From Clostridia bacterium (GTDB lineage: Bacteria > Bacillota_A > Clostridia > Christensenellales > CAG-138), in contig JAFZJT010000186.1 of NCBI GenBank assembly GCA_017553815.1, forward strand, positions 1 to 16,416: a stretch of DNA of 16,416 bases, read 5' to 3'. Shown piece by piece: positions 1-5,946 of this stretch. Below the pieces are notes generated by a model, which worked only from the letters and a program-made list of their open reading frames with translations, was not told the origin of the DNA and made no database searches. The number at the start of each line of letters is the position of its first letter. Positions within the stretch are counted from its first letter, which is position 1. Both the position numbers and the translations under genes were made by a program.

Positions 1-794
1 ATGGCGATATCGATAAGGCGCTGGACTATCTGCGCGAAAAGAGCCTTGCGGCTTCCGCAAAGAAGGCTTCCCGCATCGCGGCAGAAGGTCTTGTTGACTG
101 CCTCGTTTGCGATAAGTGCGGCGTTGGCGTTATCATCGAGGTAAACTGCGAAACCGACTTCGTTGCCAAGACCGATGTTTTCAAAGCGCTCGTTGCAAAC
201 ATGGCAAAGCACGTTGCCAAGAAGGCTCCCGCTTCCGTTGAGGAAATGATGGAGCAGACCTACTCCGAGGACGAGACTAAGACCGTTTCTCAGGTCATCA
301 ACGAAGCCGTTGCCAAGATCGGCGAGAAGATCACAATTCGCCGCTTCGACCGCGTTGAGGGCATCGTGGATACCTACGTCCACCTCGGCGGCAAGATCGG
401 AGTTCTGCTTCACATCTCCAACAACGAGCATCCCGCCGTTGCGCACGACGTTTCCATGCAGATCGCGGCCGCAAAGCCCACCTGCCTGAACCGTGCGGAT
501 TGCGACGAGGCCGAGCTCGAGCATGAGCGCGAGATCCTCCGCGCCCAGGCGCTTGAAGAGGGCAAGCCCGCCGCCATCATCGACAAGATGGTCGAAGGCC
601 GCATCCAGAAGTACTATAAGGAAGTTTGTCTGCTCGAGCAGCCCTTCGTTAAGAATCCCGACCAGTCCGTTTCCGATATGATCGGCGGCAGGTTCGACGT
701 TATCTCCTTCACCCGCTTCGAGATGGGAGAGGGTCTTGAGAAGCGCAGCGACAACTTCGCAGAGGAAGTTATGGCGCAGACCAAGAAGGCGTAA
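1..794 (+). CDS. tsf: Elongation factor Ts, 5' end outside the window
   Basis: EF-Ts is the cytosolic nucleotide exchange factor that releases GDP from EF-Tu during translation. The reading frame is open from base 3 ([18 protein letters not shown]), which matches the family just after the N-terminal UBA-like domain, so about 29 residues are missing upstream. The EF-Tu-contacting motif NCETDFVAK lies at 144-170. The core ends normally with [18 protein letters not shown] (from about 618) and a short basic tail, with TAA at 792-794. The visible 263 residues plus the missing start give the usual length of about 290. The internal ATG at 201 is not the start, because conserved sequence runs in frame before it. 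One oddity is a C-x2-C-x2-C cluster at 99-119, just before the TDF motif. In most bacteria tsf follows rpsB, which would lie to the left. Confidence 0.97.
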   Translation, partial: GDIDKALDYLREKSLAASAKKASRIAAEGLVDCLVCDKCGVGVIIEVNCETDFVAKTDVFKALVANMAKHVAKKAPASVEEMMEQTYSEDETKTVSQVINEAVAKIGEKITIRRFDRVEGIVDTYVHLGGKIGVLLHISNNEHPAVAHDVSMQIAAAKPTCLNRADCDEAELEHEREILRAQALEEGKPAAIIDKMVEGRIQKYYKEVCLLEQPFVKNPDQSVSDMIGGRFDVISFTRFEMGEGLEKRSDNFAEEVMAQTKKA

Positions 795-818
795 TTCGAT
801 ATTGAATTTGATAAACAC

Positions 819-850
819 TTCGGCGTCCCAATCGGGGCGCCGAATTCTTT
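819..850 (+). terminator. Intrinsic terminator of tsf
   Basis: The arms TTCGGCGTCCC (819-829) and GGGGCGCCGAA (834-844) pair over 11 bp with one G-T wobble around an AATC loop, followed by TTCTTT. It lies 25 bases after the tsf stop. The 110 bases that follow, up to the next terminator at 961, show no gene or convincing signal. Confidence 0.9.
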
Positions 851-960
851 ATAAAGGGATAGTCTGCTTCATTGGCAATAAGGCTCGGAGCGGGGCAAGC
901 AGCAAAGCGCGCTTTTTTGCAGAAACAGGGATAATCACCGATCCGCCGAAAACGGGATAG

Positions 961-990
961 AAAAAAGCCCTGCAAAAGCAAGGCTTTTTT
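961..990. terminator. Bidirectional terminator next to tRNA-Thr
   Basis: The left arm 961-973 (AAAAAAGCCCTGC) and right arm 978-990 (GCAAGGCTTTTTT) pair with a single C/A mismatch around an AAAA loop. Read on the minus strand it begins two bases after the tRNA CCA end and finishes in a T run, so it should terminate the tRNA. On the plus strand it ends in six T and can back up the tsf terminator. Confidence 0.88.
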
Positions 991-992
991 GT

Positions 993-1068
993 TGGAGCTG
1001 GTGATCAGATTCGAACTGACTACCTCGTCATTACCAATGACGTGCTCTACCTACTGAGCTACACCAGC
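993..1068 (-). tRNA. tRNA-Thr (anticodon GGT)
   Basis: The reverse complement folds into a full 76-nt cloverleaf. The acceptor stem is GCTGGTG/CACCAGC, followed by T73 and an encoded CCA. The D stem is GCTC/GAGC with GG in the loop. The anticodon stem is CGTCA/TGACG with loop TTGGTAA, giving anticodon GGT (plus-strand bases 1033-1035), which reads ACC and ACT. The T stem GTCAG/CTGAT carries loop TTCGAAT. Two slight oddities are a G-T pair at 49/65 and A at position 48, where a pyrimidine normally pairs with G15. It is a single-gene unit with its own promoter and terminator, facing the tsf unit. Confidence 0.96.
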
Positions 1069-1084
1069 GTGCCGAACGAATTGT

Positions 1085-1113
1085 ATTATAGCGGAAGTCG
1101 GACTGCTTTTCAA
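1085..1113 (-). promoter_or_regulatory. Promoter of tRNA-Thr
   Basis: On the minus strand there is TTGAAA (1113-1108), a 17-base spacer and TATAAT (1090-1085), 16 bases before the first base of the tRNA. Position and spacing fit a housekeeping sigma-factor promoter for a tRNA with a very short 5' leader. Confidence 0.88.
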
Positions 1114-1208
1114 GCCCTTTTTGCCATAAACTATTATATATTTACGCATCGTGACAGGATCACTTCATAAATTCGGTTATCCGCCTATAGAATTCGAGCA
1201 TACTCGGT

Positions 1209-1244
1209 CATTTTGGGTATATTTTGAGCATTGTACCCCAAATG
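1209..1244. promoter_or_regulatory. Inverted repeat upstream of the VanW gene promoter
   Basis: CATTTTGGGTA (1209-1219) and TACCCCAAATG (1234-1244) are complementary at 10 of 11 positions around a 14-base spacer. The element ends 24 bases before the -35 box at 1269. It lacks a T run on either strand, so it is not a terminator; an activator or repressor site is possible. No regulator gene lies nearby to support that. Confidence 0.35.
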
Positions 1245-1268
1245 TACGAAATTGTTCATAAATCTGCC

Positions 1269-1297
1269 TTGAAATTAGACGAATATTGAACTATAAT
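1269..1297 (+). promoter_or_regulatory. Promoter of the VanW-family gene
   Basis: TTGAAA (1269-1274), a 17-base spacer and TATAAT (1292-1297). Transcription should begin near 1304, giving a leader of about 60 bases. The rest of the 1069-1365 intergenic stretch holds the divergent tRNA promoter and one inverted repeat, and I see no other gene in it. Confidence 0.85.
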
Positions 1298-1350
1298 GTA
1301 TTTGTAGCGATATGCGCTTATGCGTGATCGAAATTTGAATCAATGCTTAT

Positions 1351-1358
1351 GGTGAGGG
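1351..1358 (+). promoter_or_regulatory. Ribosome binding site that decides a TTG start
   Basis: GGTGAGGG lies 7 bases before TTG at 1366. The frame is closed upstream by TGA at 1336-1338, with no ATG or GTG in between, so TTG is the only start served by this site. The next candidates, GTG at 1384 and ATG at 1612, are too far from it. Confidence 0.75.
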
Positions 1359-1365
1359 ATTTAGC

Positions 1366-3066
1366 TTGGAAAGCAAAACTGCGGTGAAAAAACAGGTCAC
1401 TTTGAATAATACCGATGCTTCTGCTTTAAGCTCGGAGGATAGGAGCCTTTTGTGGCGCAGCATCAGGATCGGCATATACTTCCTGATAATTGCCGCTGTC
1501 TTTGCGTATATCTACTTTTCAACGAAGGATTTGCGCGAAAGATTCGTTGCCGCCGAGCAGGAATACGATGAAAACAATCAATACACCGTGACCGACCTTG
1601 AAAACGGCGCTATGCGCGTAAAGGGCATGGTGAACGGCATTGAATACGAATACGTTGAGGACGGAAAGATACTTCCCGGCGTTCGCGTTGCGGGAATAGA
1701 GCTGGGCGGAATGGATTACGCTCAGGCTCGCGAAGCGCTCCTTGCGGACGTTGAAAGGCGCATCGCCGATATCAATATCTGCGCAAACGTTGAGAATACT
1801 ACGCTTCTTCTCACCGCGGCAGATTTCAACGTTTCGTGCGACGTGAACCTGCTCCTTCATGAGGCGTTCAATGTCGGAAGGTCGAGCGAGCAGACCGATT
1901 TTTACTCCGTTTACCTCGAGCGTCAGAGGATAGCCGAAGAAGGCGTTGAGCTTGGCGACTACGAGCTCACTATGGACGAGGAGAGCATGCGCGCGATAGT
2001 CGATGAGATAGGCGCCATCGTCGATAAAGCTCCCACGGAGCCCTATATCACGCTTCTTAACCTCGTTGGCGGCGGAAAGCCGGGTGTTGGCATCGGCGGC
2101 AGGACGGACGATCTTTCCTCCGTCAAAACCGTCTACGCGCCGGACGGTACGGCGATGGCCAATATCCAGTTCCACAACGGGCAGAACGGCTATGTTCTCG
2201 ATAGGGACGATATGCTGAAAAAGATCTGCGATGCGTTCTACTCAGAGAACCACAACGCCGAGCTGTCCCTCGAACTCAAGGAGACCGAACCCGACCATTC
2301 CGTCGAGGAACTCGCCGCCTCCTATGCGGAGCTCTCCAGATTCTCAACAAGATTTTCATCGAGCGGTGATTATCGCGCAAGAAACGTTCAGAAGGCCGCG
2401 GGTCTGTTGCATTGCACCGTGATGCTTCCCGAAGAGGAATATGGCTACAACGACCTGCTCGGTCCGCGCTATGAAAAGGACGGTTGGCTCCCCGCACCCG
2501 GCATCTCCGGCGGCAAGGAGTACATCGACAGCCCCGGCGGCGGTATCTGCCAGGTCAGCTCCACCCTGTATAATTCGCTCTTGCTTCTCGGTGAGGACGC
2601 GAAGATAGTTCGCAGATACCACCACTCGATTCCCGGAAGCTACGTCGATATGGGTCTGGATGCGACCGTTTCCTACGGCGGTCCCGACCTCGTTTGGAAG
2701 AACATGACCGACACGAGCATGTTGCTCTTTGCCTATGCGGATATGAGCAACCGCACCGTGTACTCCATCATCTACGGTGTTCCCCGCGAGGACGGGCATA
2801 CCTTCGCCGTTTGGTCCGAGCTCGTTGAAGAGGTCGAGCCGCCCGAGCCCCTCATCATCGAGGAGCCCATGTGGCCGAGCGGCTACACCAAGATGGTAAT
2901 CACCCCGCGCACCGGCTACAATGTGGACGTGTTCAGGCAGGAGTACGACGCCGACGGCAACGAAGTTGGCGAGCCCGTGAAGCTGTATCAGGATAAATAC
3001 GCGGCGGTTCAGGGCGAACAGCACGTCGGAACGGGTTCTCCGTCGCTGCCGATACCGCAGGGCTGA
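1366..3066 (+). CDS. Membrane-anchored VanW-family protein (YoaR-like)
   Basis: This is a 566-residue protein starting at TTG. A charged, cytoplasmic-looking N-terminus of about 33 residues is followed by one membrane segment (about 34-51, IGIYFLIIAAVFAYIYF), so the rest should lie outside the membrane. Residues about 103-200 (ILPGVRVAGIELGGMDYAQA) resemble the peptidoglycan-binding-4 module that precedes VanW in YoaR-type proteins. The VanW domain runs from about 327 to 470, with its hallmark GGGICQVSSTLYNSLLL at 391-407 and YHHSIPGSYVDMG at 418-430. The tail (about 480-556) looks like a G5-type beta domain. VanW occurs in some vancomycin-resistance clusters, but its biochemical role is not established, and no resistance genes are present here. 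A cell-wall-associated role is inferred from the domains. The gene is a single-gene unit between its own promoter and the rplM promoter. Confidence 0.9.
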   Translation: MESKTAVKKQVTLNNTDASALSSEDRSLLWRSIRIGIYFLIIAAVFAYIYFSTKDLRERFVAAEQEYDENNQYTVTDLENGAMRVKGMVNGIEYEYVEDGKILPGVRVAGIELGGMDYAQAREALLADVERRIADINICANVENTTLLLTAADFNVSCDVNLLLHEAFNVGRSSEQTDFYSVYLERQRIAEEGVELGDYELTMDEESMRAIVDEIGAIVDKAPTEPYITLLNLVGGGKPGVGIGGRTDDLSSVKTVYAPDGTAMANIQFHNGQNGYVLDRDDMLKKICDAFYSENHNAELSLELKETEPDHSVEELAASYAELSRFSTRFSSSGDYRARNVQKAAGLLHCTVMLPEEEYGYNDLLGPRYEKDGWLPAPGISGGKEYIDSPGGGICQVSSTLYNSLLLLGEDAKIVRRYHHSIPGSYVDMGLDATVSYGGPDLVWKNMTDTSMLLFAYADMSNRTVYSIIYGVPREDGHTFAVWSELVEEVEPPEPLIIEEPMWPSGYTKMVITPRTGYNVDVFRQEYDADGNEVGEPVKLYQDKYAAVQGEQHVGTGSPSLPIPQG

Positions 3067-3091
3067 TAAATCTGTTTTTCGCCGAAATAGG

Positions 3092-3110
3092 CGCCGCGGA
3101 CGGCGGTTTT
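3092..3110 (+). terminator. Possible weak terminator of the VanW-family gene
   Basis: CGCCG (3092-3096) and CGGCG (3101-3105) form a 5-bp GC stem with a CGGA loop, followed by GTTTT. It is short and the T run is broken. A second candidate, ACCG/CGGT at 3141-3156 followed by T to 3162, has a longer T run but a weak stem. Either could act, and I cannot choose between them. Confidence 0.4.
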
Positions 3111-3184
3111 GCCGCAAAACGGCCAAGCTCCGATTTATATACCGAAAAAATACGGTTTTTTTGAGAAAAACCCGCGATAAACGC

Positions 3185-3213
3185 TTGACAAAGCACTTCG
3201 GATTTTGTATAAT
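3185..3213 (+). promoter_or_regulatory. Consensus promoter of rplM-rpsI
   Basis: TTGACA (3185-3190), a 17-base spacer and TATAAT (3208-3213) match the housekeeping consensus at all twelve positions and in spacing, as expected for a ribosomal protein operon. Transcription should start near 3220. Confidence 0.93.
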
Positions 3214-3226
3214 GCCGAAGTGCTTT
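3190..3226. promoter_or_regulatory. Perfect 12-bp inverted repeat around the rplM -10 box
   Basis: AAAGCACTTCGG (3190-3201) and CCGAAGTGCTTT (3215-3226) are exact reverse complements separated by 13 bases that contain the whole -10 box. The left arm fills most of the -35/-10 spacer and the right arm covers the expected start point. Transcripts started here would lack the left arm, so the repeat is either a DNA operator or a hairpin only in read-through transcripts from the VanW gene. No T run follows the right arm (GCTTATGG), so it is a poor terminator. Confidence 0.6.
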
Positions 3227-3320
3227 GCTTATGGTGGAGGATTGCGGTCACCAGCCCCGTCCGTTGTCGGAAATCTTAGCAAAAAATAAGAAATTCAACA
3301 AACTCTTTGGAGGACATTGC
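3220..3320 (+). promoter_or_regulatory. 5' leader of rplM mRNA, possible L13 autoregulatory leader
   Basis: About 100 untranslated bases separate the predicted start of transcription from the rplM ATG. TGGTG (3232-3236) can pair with CACCA (3249-3253), with a GGAGG-like sequence (3236-3240) at the base of the loop. The string TGGAGGATTGC at 3234-3244 resembles the true initiation region TGGAGGACATTGC at 3308-3320. Leaders that bind L13 are known for rplM in Bacillota, but I cannot confirm that this one matches that family. Confidence 0.35.
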
Positions 3321-3752
3321 ATGAAAAGCTATATGGCAAAAGCAGAGTCCATGGAACGTAAGTGGTACGTCGTCGATGCAGAAGGCATGGTGCTCGGCCG
3401 TCTCGCATCCCAGGTTGCCGCTATACTCCGTGGTAAACATAAGCCCATCTTCACGCCCCACGTGGACTGTGGCGATCACGTTATCATCATCAACGCCGAT
3501 AAGGTCATTCTGACCGGCCGTAAGCTCGATCAGAAGATCTACTACCATCACACCGGCTATCCCGGCGGACTCAAGGAGACCAAGTACGGCACCCTTCTCG
3601 AGAAGAAGCCCGAGTTCATGGTTCACGAAGCCGTTCGCCGCATGATGCCCAAGGGTCCCCTCGGCAAGCAGATGCTCACCAAGCTTCGCGTTTATCGCGG
3701 CAGCGAGCATAAGCATCAGGCTCAGATGCCCGAAGAGCTCAAACTGAAGTGA
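3321..3752 (+). CDS. rplM: 50S ribosomal protein L13
   Basis: L13 is an early-assembly protein of the large ribosomal subunit. The 143-residue product has normal family length and hallmarks: [19 protein letters not shown] near the start, [33 protein letters not shown] in the middle (split here as [12 protein letters not shown] then [10 protein letters not shown]), [17 protein letters not shown], and [19 protein letters not shown] at the end. The ATG at 3321 is chosen because GGAGG at 3309-3313 lies 7 bases upstream and the protein then begins like other L13 sequences. The frame stays open further upstream to TTG 3225, but that extension is unlike L13 and overlaps the transcription start. It is followed 20 bases later by rpsI, the conserved partner in nearly all bacteria. 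Confidence 0.98.
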   Translation: MKSYMAKAESMERKWYVVDAEGMVLGRLASQVAAILRGKHKPIFTPHVDCGDHVIIINADKVILTGRKLDQKIYYHHTGYPGGLKETKYGTLLEKKPEFMVHEAVRRMMPKGPLGKQMLTKLRVYRGSEHKHQAQMPEELKLK

Positions 3753-3772
3753 CAGGGAAGGAGATTTAAACT

Positions 3773-4168
3773 ATGGCTACCAATCAGTATCTCGGAACCG
3801 GCAGGCGCAAGAGCTCCGTTGCCCGCGTTCGTCTCATCCCCGGCACCGGCAATATCACCATCAATAAGCGTGGTATCGACGATTACTTCGGCTACGAGAC
3901 CCTCAAGATGATCGTTCGCGCGCCCCTCGAGCTGACCGACACCCTCGGCAAGTTCGACGTTCTTGTGAACGTATACGGCGGCGGTTACACCGGCCAGGCA
4001 GGCGCGATCCGTCACGGCATCTCCCGTGCGCTTCTCGACGTTGATTCTGCGGAATACCGCGCCGCCCTCAAGAAGGCCGGCTTCCTCACCCGCGATCCTC
4101 GCATGAAGGAGAGGAAAAAGTACGGCCTCAAAGCGGCTCGCCGTGCTCCCCAGTTCAGCAAGCGTTAA
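3773..4168 (+). CDS. rpsI: 30S ribosomal protein S9
   Basis: S9 is a small-subunit protein whose C-terminal tail reaches the P-site tRNA. The 131-residue product shows the family start ([20 protein letters not shown]), the central [23 protein letters not shown], and the conserved basic end [17 protein letters not shown] with terminal Lys-Arg. Start ATG 3773 has AAGGAG at 3758-3763, a strong ribosome binding site. It is cotranscribed with rplM, and a strong terminator follows within 15 bases of the stop, so the ribosomal operon contains these two genes only. Confidence 0.98.
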   Translation: MATNQYLGTGRRKSSVARVRLIPGTGNITINKRGIDDYFGYETLKMIVRAPLELTDTLGKFDVLVNVYGGGYTGQAGAIRHGISRALLDVDSAEYRAALKKAGFLTRDPRMKERKKYGLKAARRAPQFSKR

Positions 4169-4180
4169 TTTGCTTACCGG

Positions 4181-4215
4181 ATTCAGCCCCGTCTTTCGGA
4201 TGGGGCTGAATTTTT
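4181..4215 (+). terminator. Intrinsic terminator of rplM-rpsI
   Basis: ATTCAGCCCC (4181-4190) pairs perfectly with GGGGCTGAAT (4202-4211). Three inner pairs (one G-T) extend the stem to 13 bp with a 5-base loop, and the T run covers 4211-4215. It is among the strongest terminators in the window. Confidence 0.93.
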
Positions 4216-4233
4216 ATCAGTTTCGATTTAAAC

Positions 4234-5856
4234 ATGAAAACCATCTATATAAACGGAAAAATCTATACGGGCGAGCTTCCGCTCAAATCGGCCTTCATAG
4301 TTGAAAACGGAAGCTTTACAGCCGTTGGCTCGGATGAGGAGATGCTCGCGCTTGCGGAGAGCGGCGATGAGCTTATCGAACTTTCCGGCCGCTTCGTCTG
4401 CTCGGGCTTTAACGATTCGCATCTTCATCTTCTCAATTACGGCCAGAGCCTACTCTCGGCAAAGCTCTATGAGCACACCGAGAGCCTTTCTGCGGTGCTC
4501 GAGTGCATGAGGGCGCAACTCGAAGCCTTCCCGCCCGAAGGCGGCGCATGGCTTCGCGGCAGGGGATGGAATCAGGATTATTTTTCGGATGAACCGAGAA
4601 TGCCGAATAGGTTCGACCTCGATTCCGTTTCGACCGAGATCCCGATAATGATAACCCGCGCCTGCGGGCATTGCTGCGTTGTGAATTCAAGGGCGCTCGA
4701 GATCTGCGGCATAACGGCCGAGACCGTTTCGCCCGAGGGCGGAGCCATCGGCATCGAGCACGGCGAGCCCGACGGCAGGCTATACGACAACGCGATGGAG
4801 CTTGCCTTCGATAAAATGCCGCTTCCAGATAAGGATGGCCTCAAGCGGATGATTCGGCTTGCCTGCAAAGCCTTGAACAGCTTCGGCATTACGAGCGCGC
4901 AGACCGACGATTACTGCGTTTTCAGGCAGATACCGTTTGAAAGCATCAACGAGGCGTATAGGGAGCTTGAGGCGGAGGGGGAGCTGAGCGTTCGCGTTTA
5001 CGAGCAGTGCAATTTCACCGAGCTTGACGAATTAAAGCGCTTCGTGGAAGCCGGAAATATCACGGGCACGGGCGGCGAGCTGTTCAAGATCGGTCCCCTG
5101 AAGCTGCTTGGCGACGGCTCGCTCGGCAGCCGCACAGCGCATTTGAGTTTGCCATATCTCGGCACGGAGAACGAAACGGGCTTTTCGCTGTTTTCAAAGG
5201 AGCAATTCAACGCGCTCTGCTCCTATGCGAACGCACACGGAATGCAGATAGCCGTACACGCGATAGGCGACGCCTGCCTTGACAGCGTGCTGGACGCCAT
5301 TGAAAACGCGCTCAAGGAGCATCCACGCTCCGATCACCGCCACGGCATAGTTCATTGTCAGATTTCGCGGCGCGACCAACTCGAGCGCATGATAAGGCTC
5401 AAAATGCATATCTACGCGCAGAGCATCTTCCTCGACTACGACAACCATATCGTTGAAAAGCTCGTACCGAAGGCGCTTTCCGACACAAGCTACAATTGGA
5501 AGACCCTTCTTGACGGCGGGCTGACCGTTTCCAACGGCTCGGACTGCCCCGTGGAGCTTCCGGACGCAATGAAGGGCATCGAATGCGCCGTGACCCGACG
5601 CTCTATGGACGGCACGGGGCCGTACCTTCCTGAGCAGGCGTTTTCCGTAAAGGAAGCGCTCGACAGCTTCACGGTTTTCGGCGCAAGAGCCAGCTTTGAG
5701 GAATGTATAAAGGGCAGGATAGCACCGGGGTTTCTCGCGGATTTCGTGATCCTCGGCAGCGACCCGTTTGAGACCGCTCCCGATAGTCTCCATTTGATCG
5801 AAGTTTTAAAAACCTTCCTCGGAGGCAGGGAAGTATTCTCAAAGCCGCGCATTTAG
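4234..5856 (+). CDS. Metal-dependent amidohydrolase, YtcJ-like (amidohydrolase family 3)
   Basis: This 540-residue protein has the split beta-sandwich plus TIM-barrel layout of the amidohydrolase superfamily. The N-terminal sandwich strands (YINGKIYTGELPLKSAFIVE) lead to the metal motif D61-SHLH65. Further hallmarks are KLLGDGSLGSR (290-300), HAIGD (342-346), H374 in IVHCQ, and GSDCPVE (435-441) with the catalytic Asp437. The C-terminal strands VKEALDSFTVFGA and GFLADFVILGSDPF close the sandwich. Family members hydrolyse C-N bonds of varied small amides, so the substrate cannot be predicted from sequence or neighbours. No signal peptide is seen, so it should be cytosolic. The ATG has no clear ribosome binding site and begins only 18 bases after the rpsI terminator T run. 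Its promoter must overlap rpsI or the terminator, or expression depends on read-through. Confidence 0.9.
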   Translation: MKTIYINGKIYTGELPLKSAFIVENGSFTAVGSDEEMLALAESGDELIELSGRFVCSGFNDSHLHLLNYGQSLLSAKLYEHTESLSAVLECMRAQLEAFPPEGGAWLRGRGWNQDYFSDEPRMPNRFDLDSVSTEIPIMITRACGHCCVVNSRALEICGITAETVSPEGGAIGIEHGEPDGRLYDNAMELAFDKMPLPDKDGLKRMIRLACKALNSFGITSAQTDDYCVFRQIPFESINEAYRELEAEGELSVRVYEQCNFTELDELKRFVEAGNITGTGGELFKIGPLKLLGDGSLGSRTAHLSLPYLGTENETGFSLFSKEQFNALCSYANAHGMQIAVHAIGDACLDSVLDAIENALKEHPRSDHRHGIVHCQISRRDQLERMIRLKMHIYAQSIFLDYDNHIVEKLVPKALSDTSYNWKTLLDGGLTVSNGSDCPVELPDAMKGIECAVTRRSMDGTGPYLPEQAFSVKEALDSFTVFGARASFEECIKGRIAPGFLADFVILGSDPFETAPDSLHLIEVLKTFLGGREVFSKPRI

Positions 5857-5895
5857 CGCATTATACGAGCACAGTATAGAAAAATAGGGTAAATA

Positions 5896-5933
5896 AACAG
5901 TATCCCGATAAATAGCCGGGATACTGTTATTTA
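5896..5933. terminator. Bidirectional terminator between converging genes
   Basis: AACAGTATCCCG (5896-5907) and CGGGATACTGTT (5917-5928) form a perfect 12-bp stem with a 9-base loop. TTATTT follows on the plus strand for the amidohydrolase, and an A-rich left flank (TTTATTT on the minus strand) serves the ABC exporter operon, whose last stop is at 5947. Confidence 0.88.
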
Positions 5934-5946
5934 TGAGCGTATTAGC

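Noticed and set aside
851..960. Possible small gene or terminator around AAAGCGCGCTTTTTT (about 915-929)
   Set aside because: The palindrome leaves no loop of three or more bases, and no reading frame or RNA fold in this 110-base stretch is convincing.
1366..3066. Vancomycin-resistance function for the VanW gene
   Set aside because: VanW domains are widespread in Bacillota outside resistance clusters, and no VanHAX, VanS/VanR or related genes are present.
2356..3126. A 256-codon minus-strand frame opposite the VanW gene
   Set aside because: It lies antisense to the conserved VanW and G5-like region, has no recognisable domain and no clear ribosome binding site.
3225..3320. In-frame upstream extension of rplM from TTG 3225 or ATG 3231
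   Set aside because: The extra residues do not resemble L13, the region overlaps the promoter's expected start point, and ATG 3321 has an ideal GGAGG site at normal spacing.
5194..5793. A 199-codon minus-strand frame opposite the amidohydrolase
   Set aside because: It is antisense to conserved catalytic motifs on the plus strand and shows no family features.
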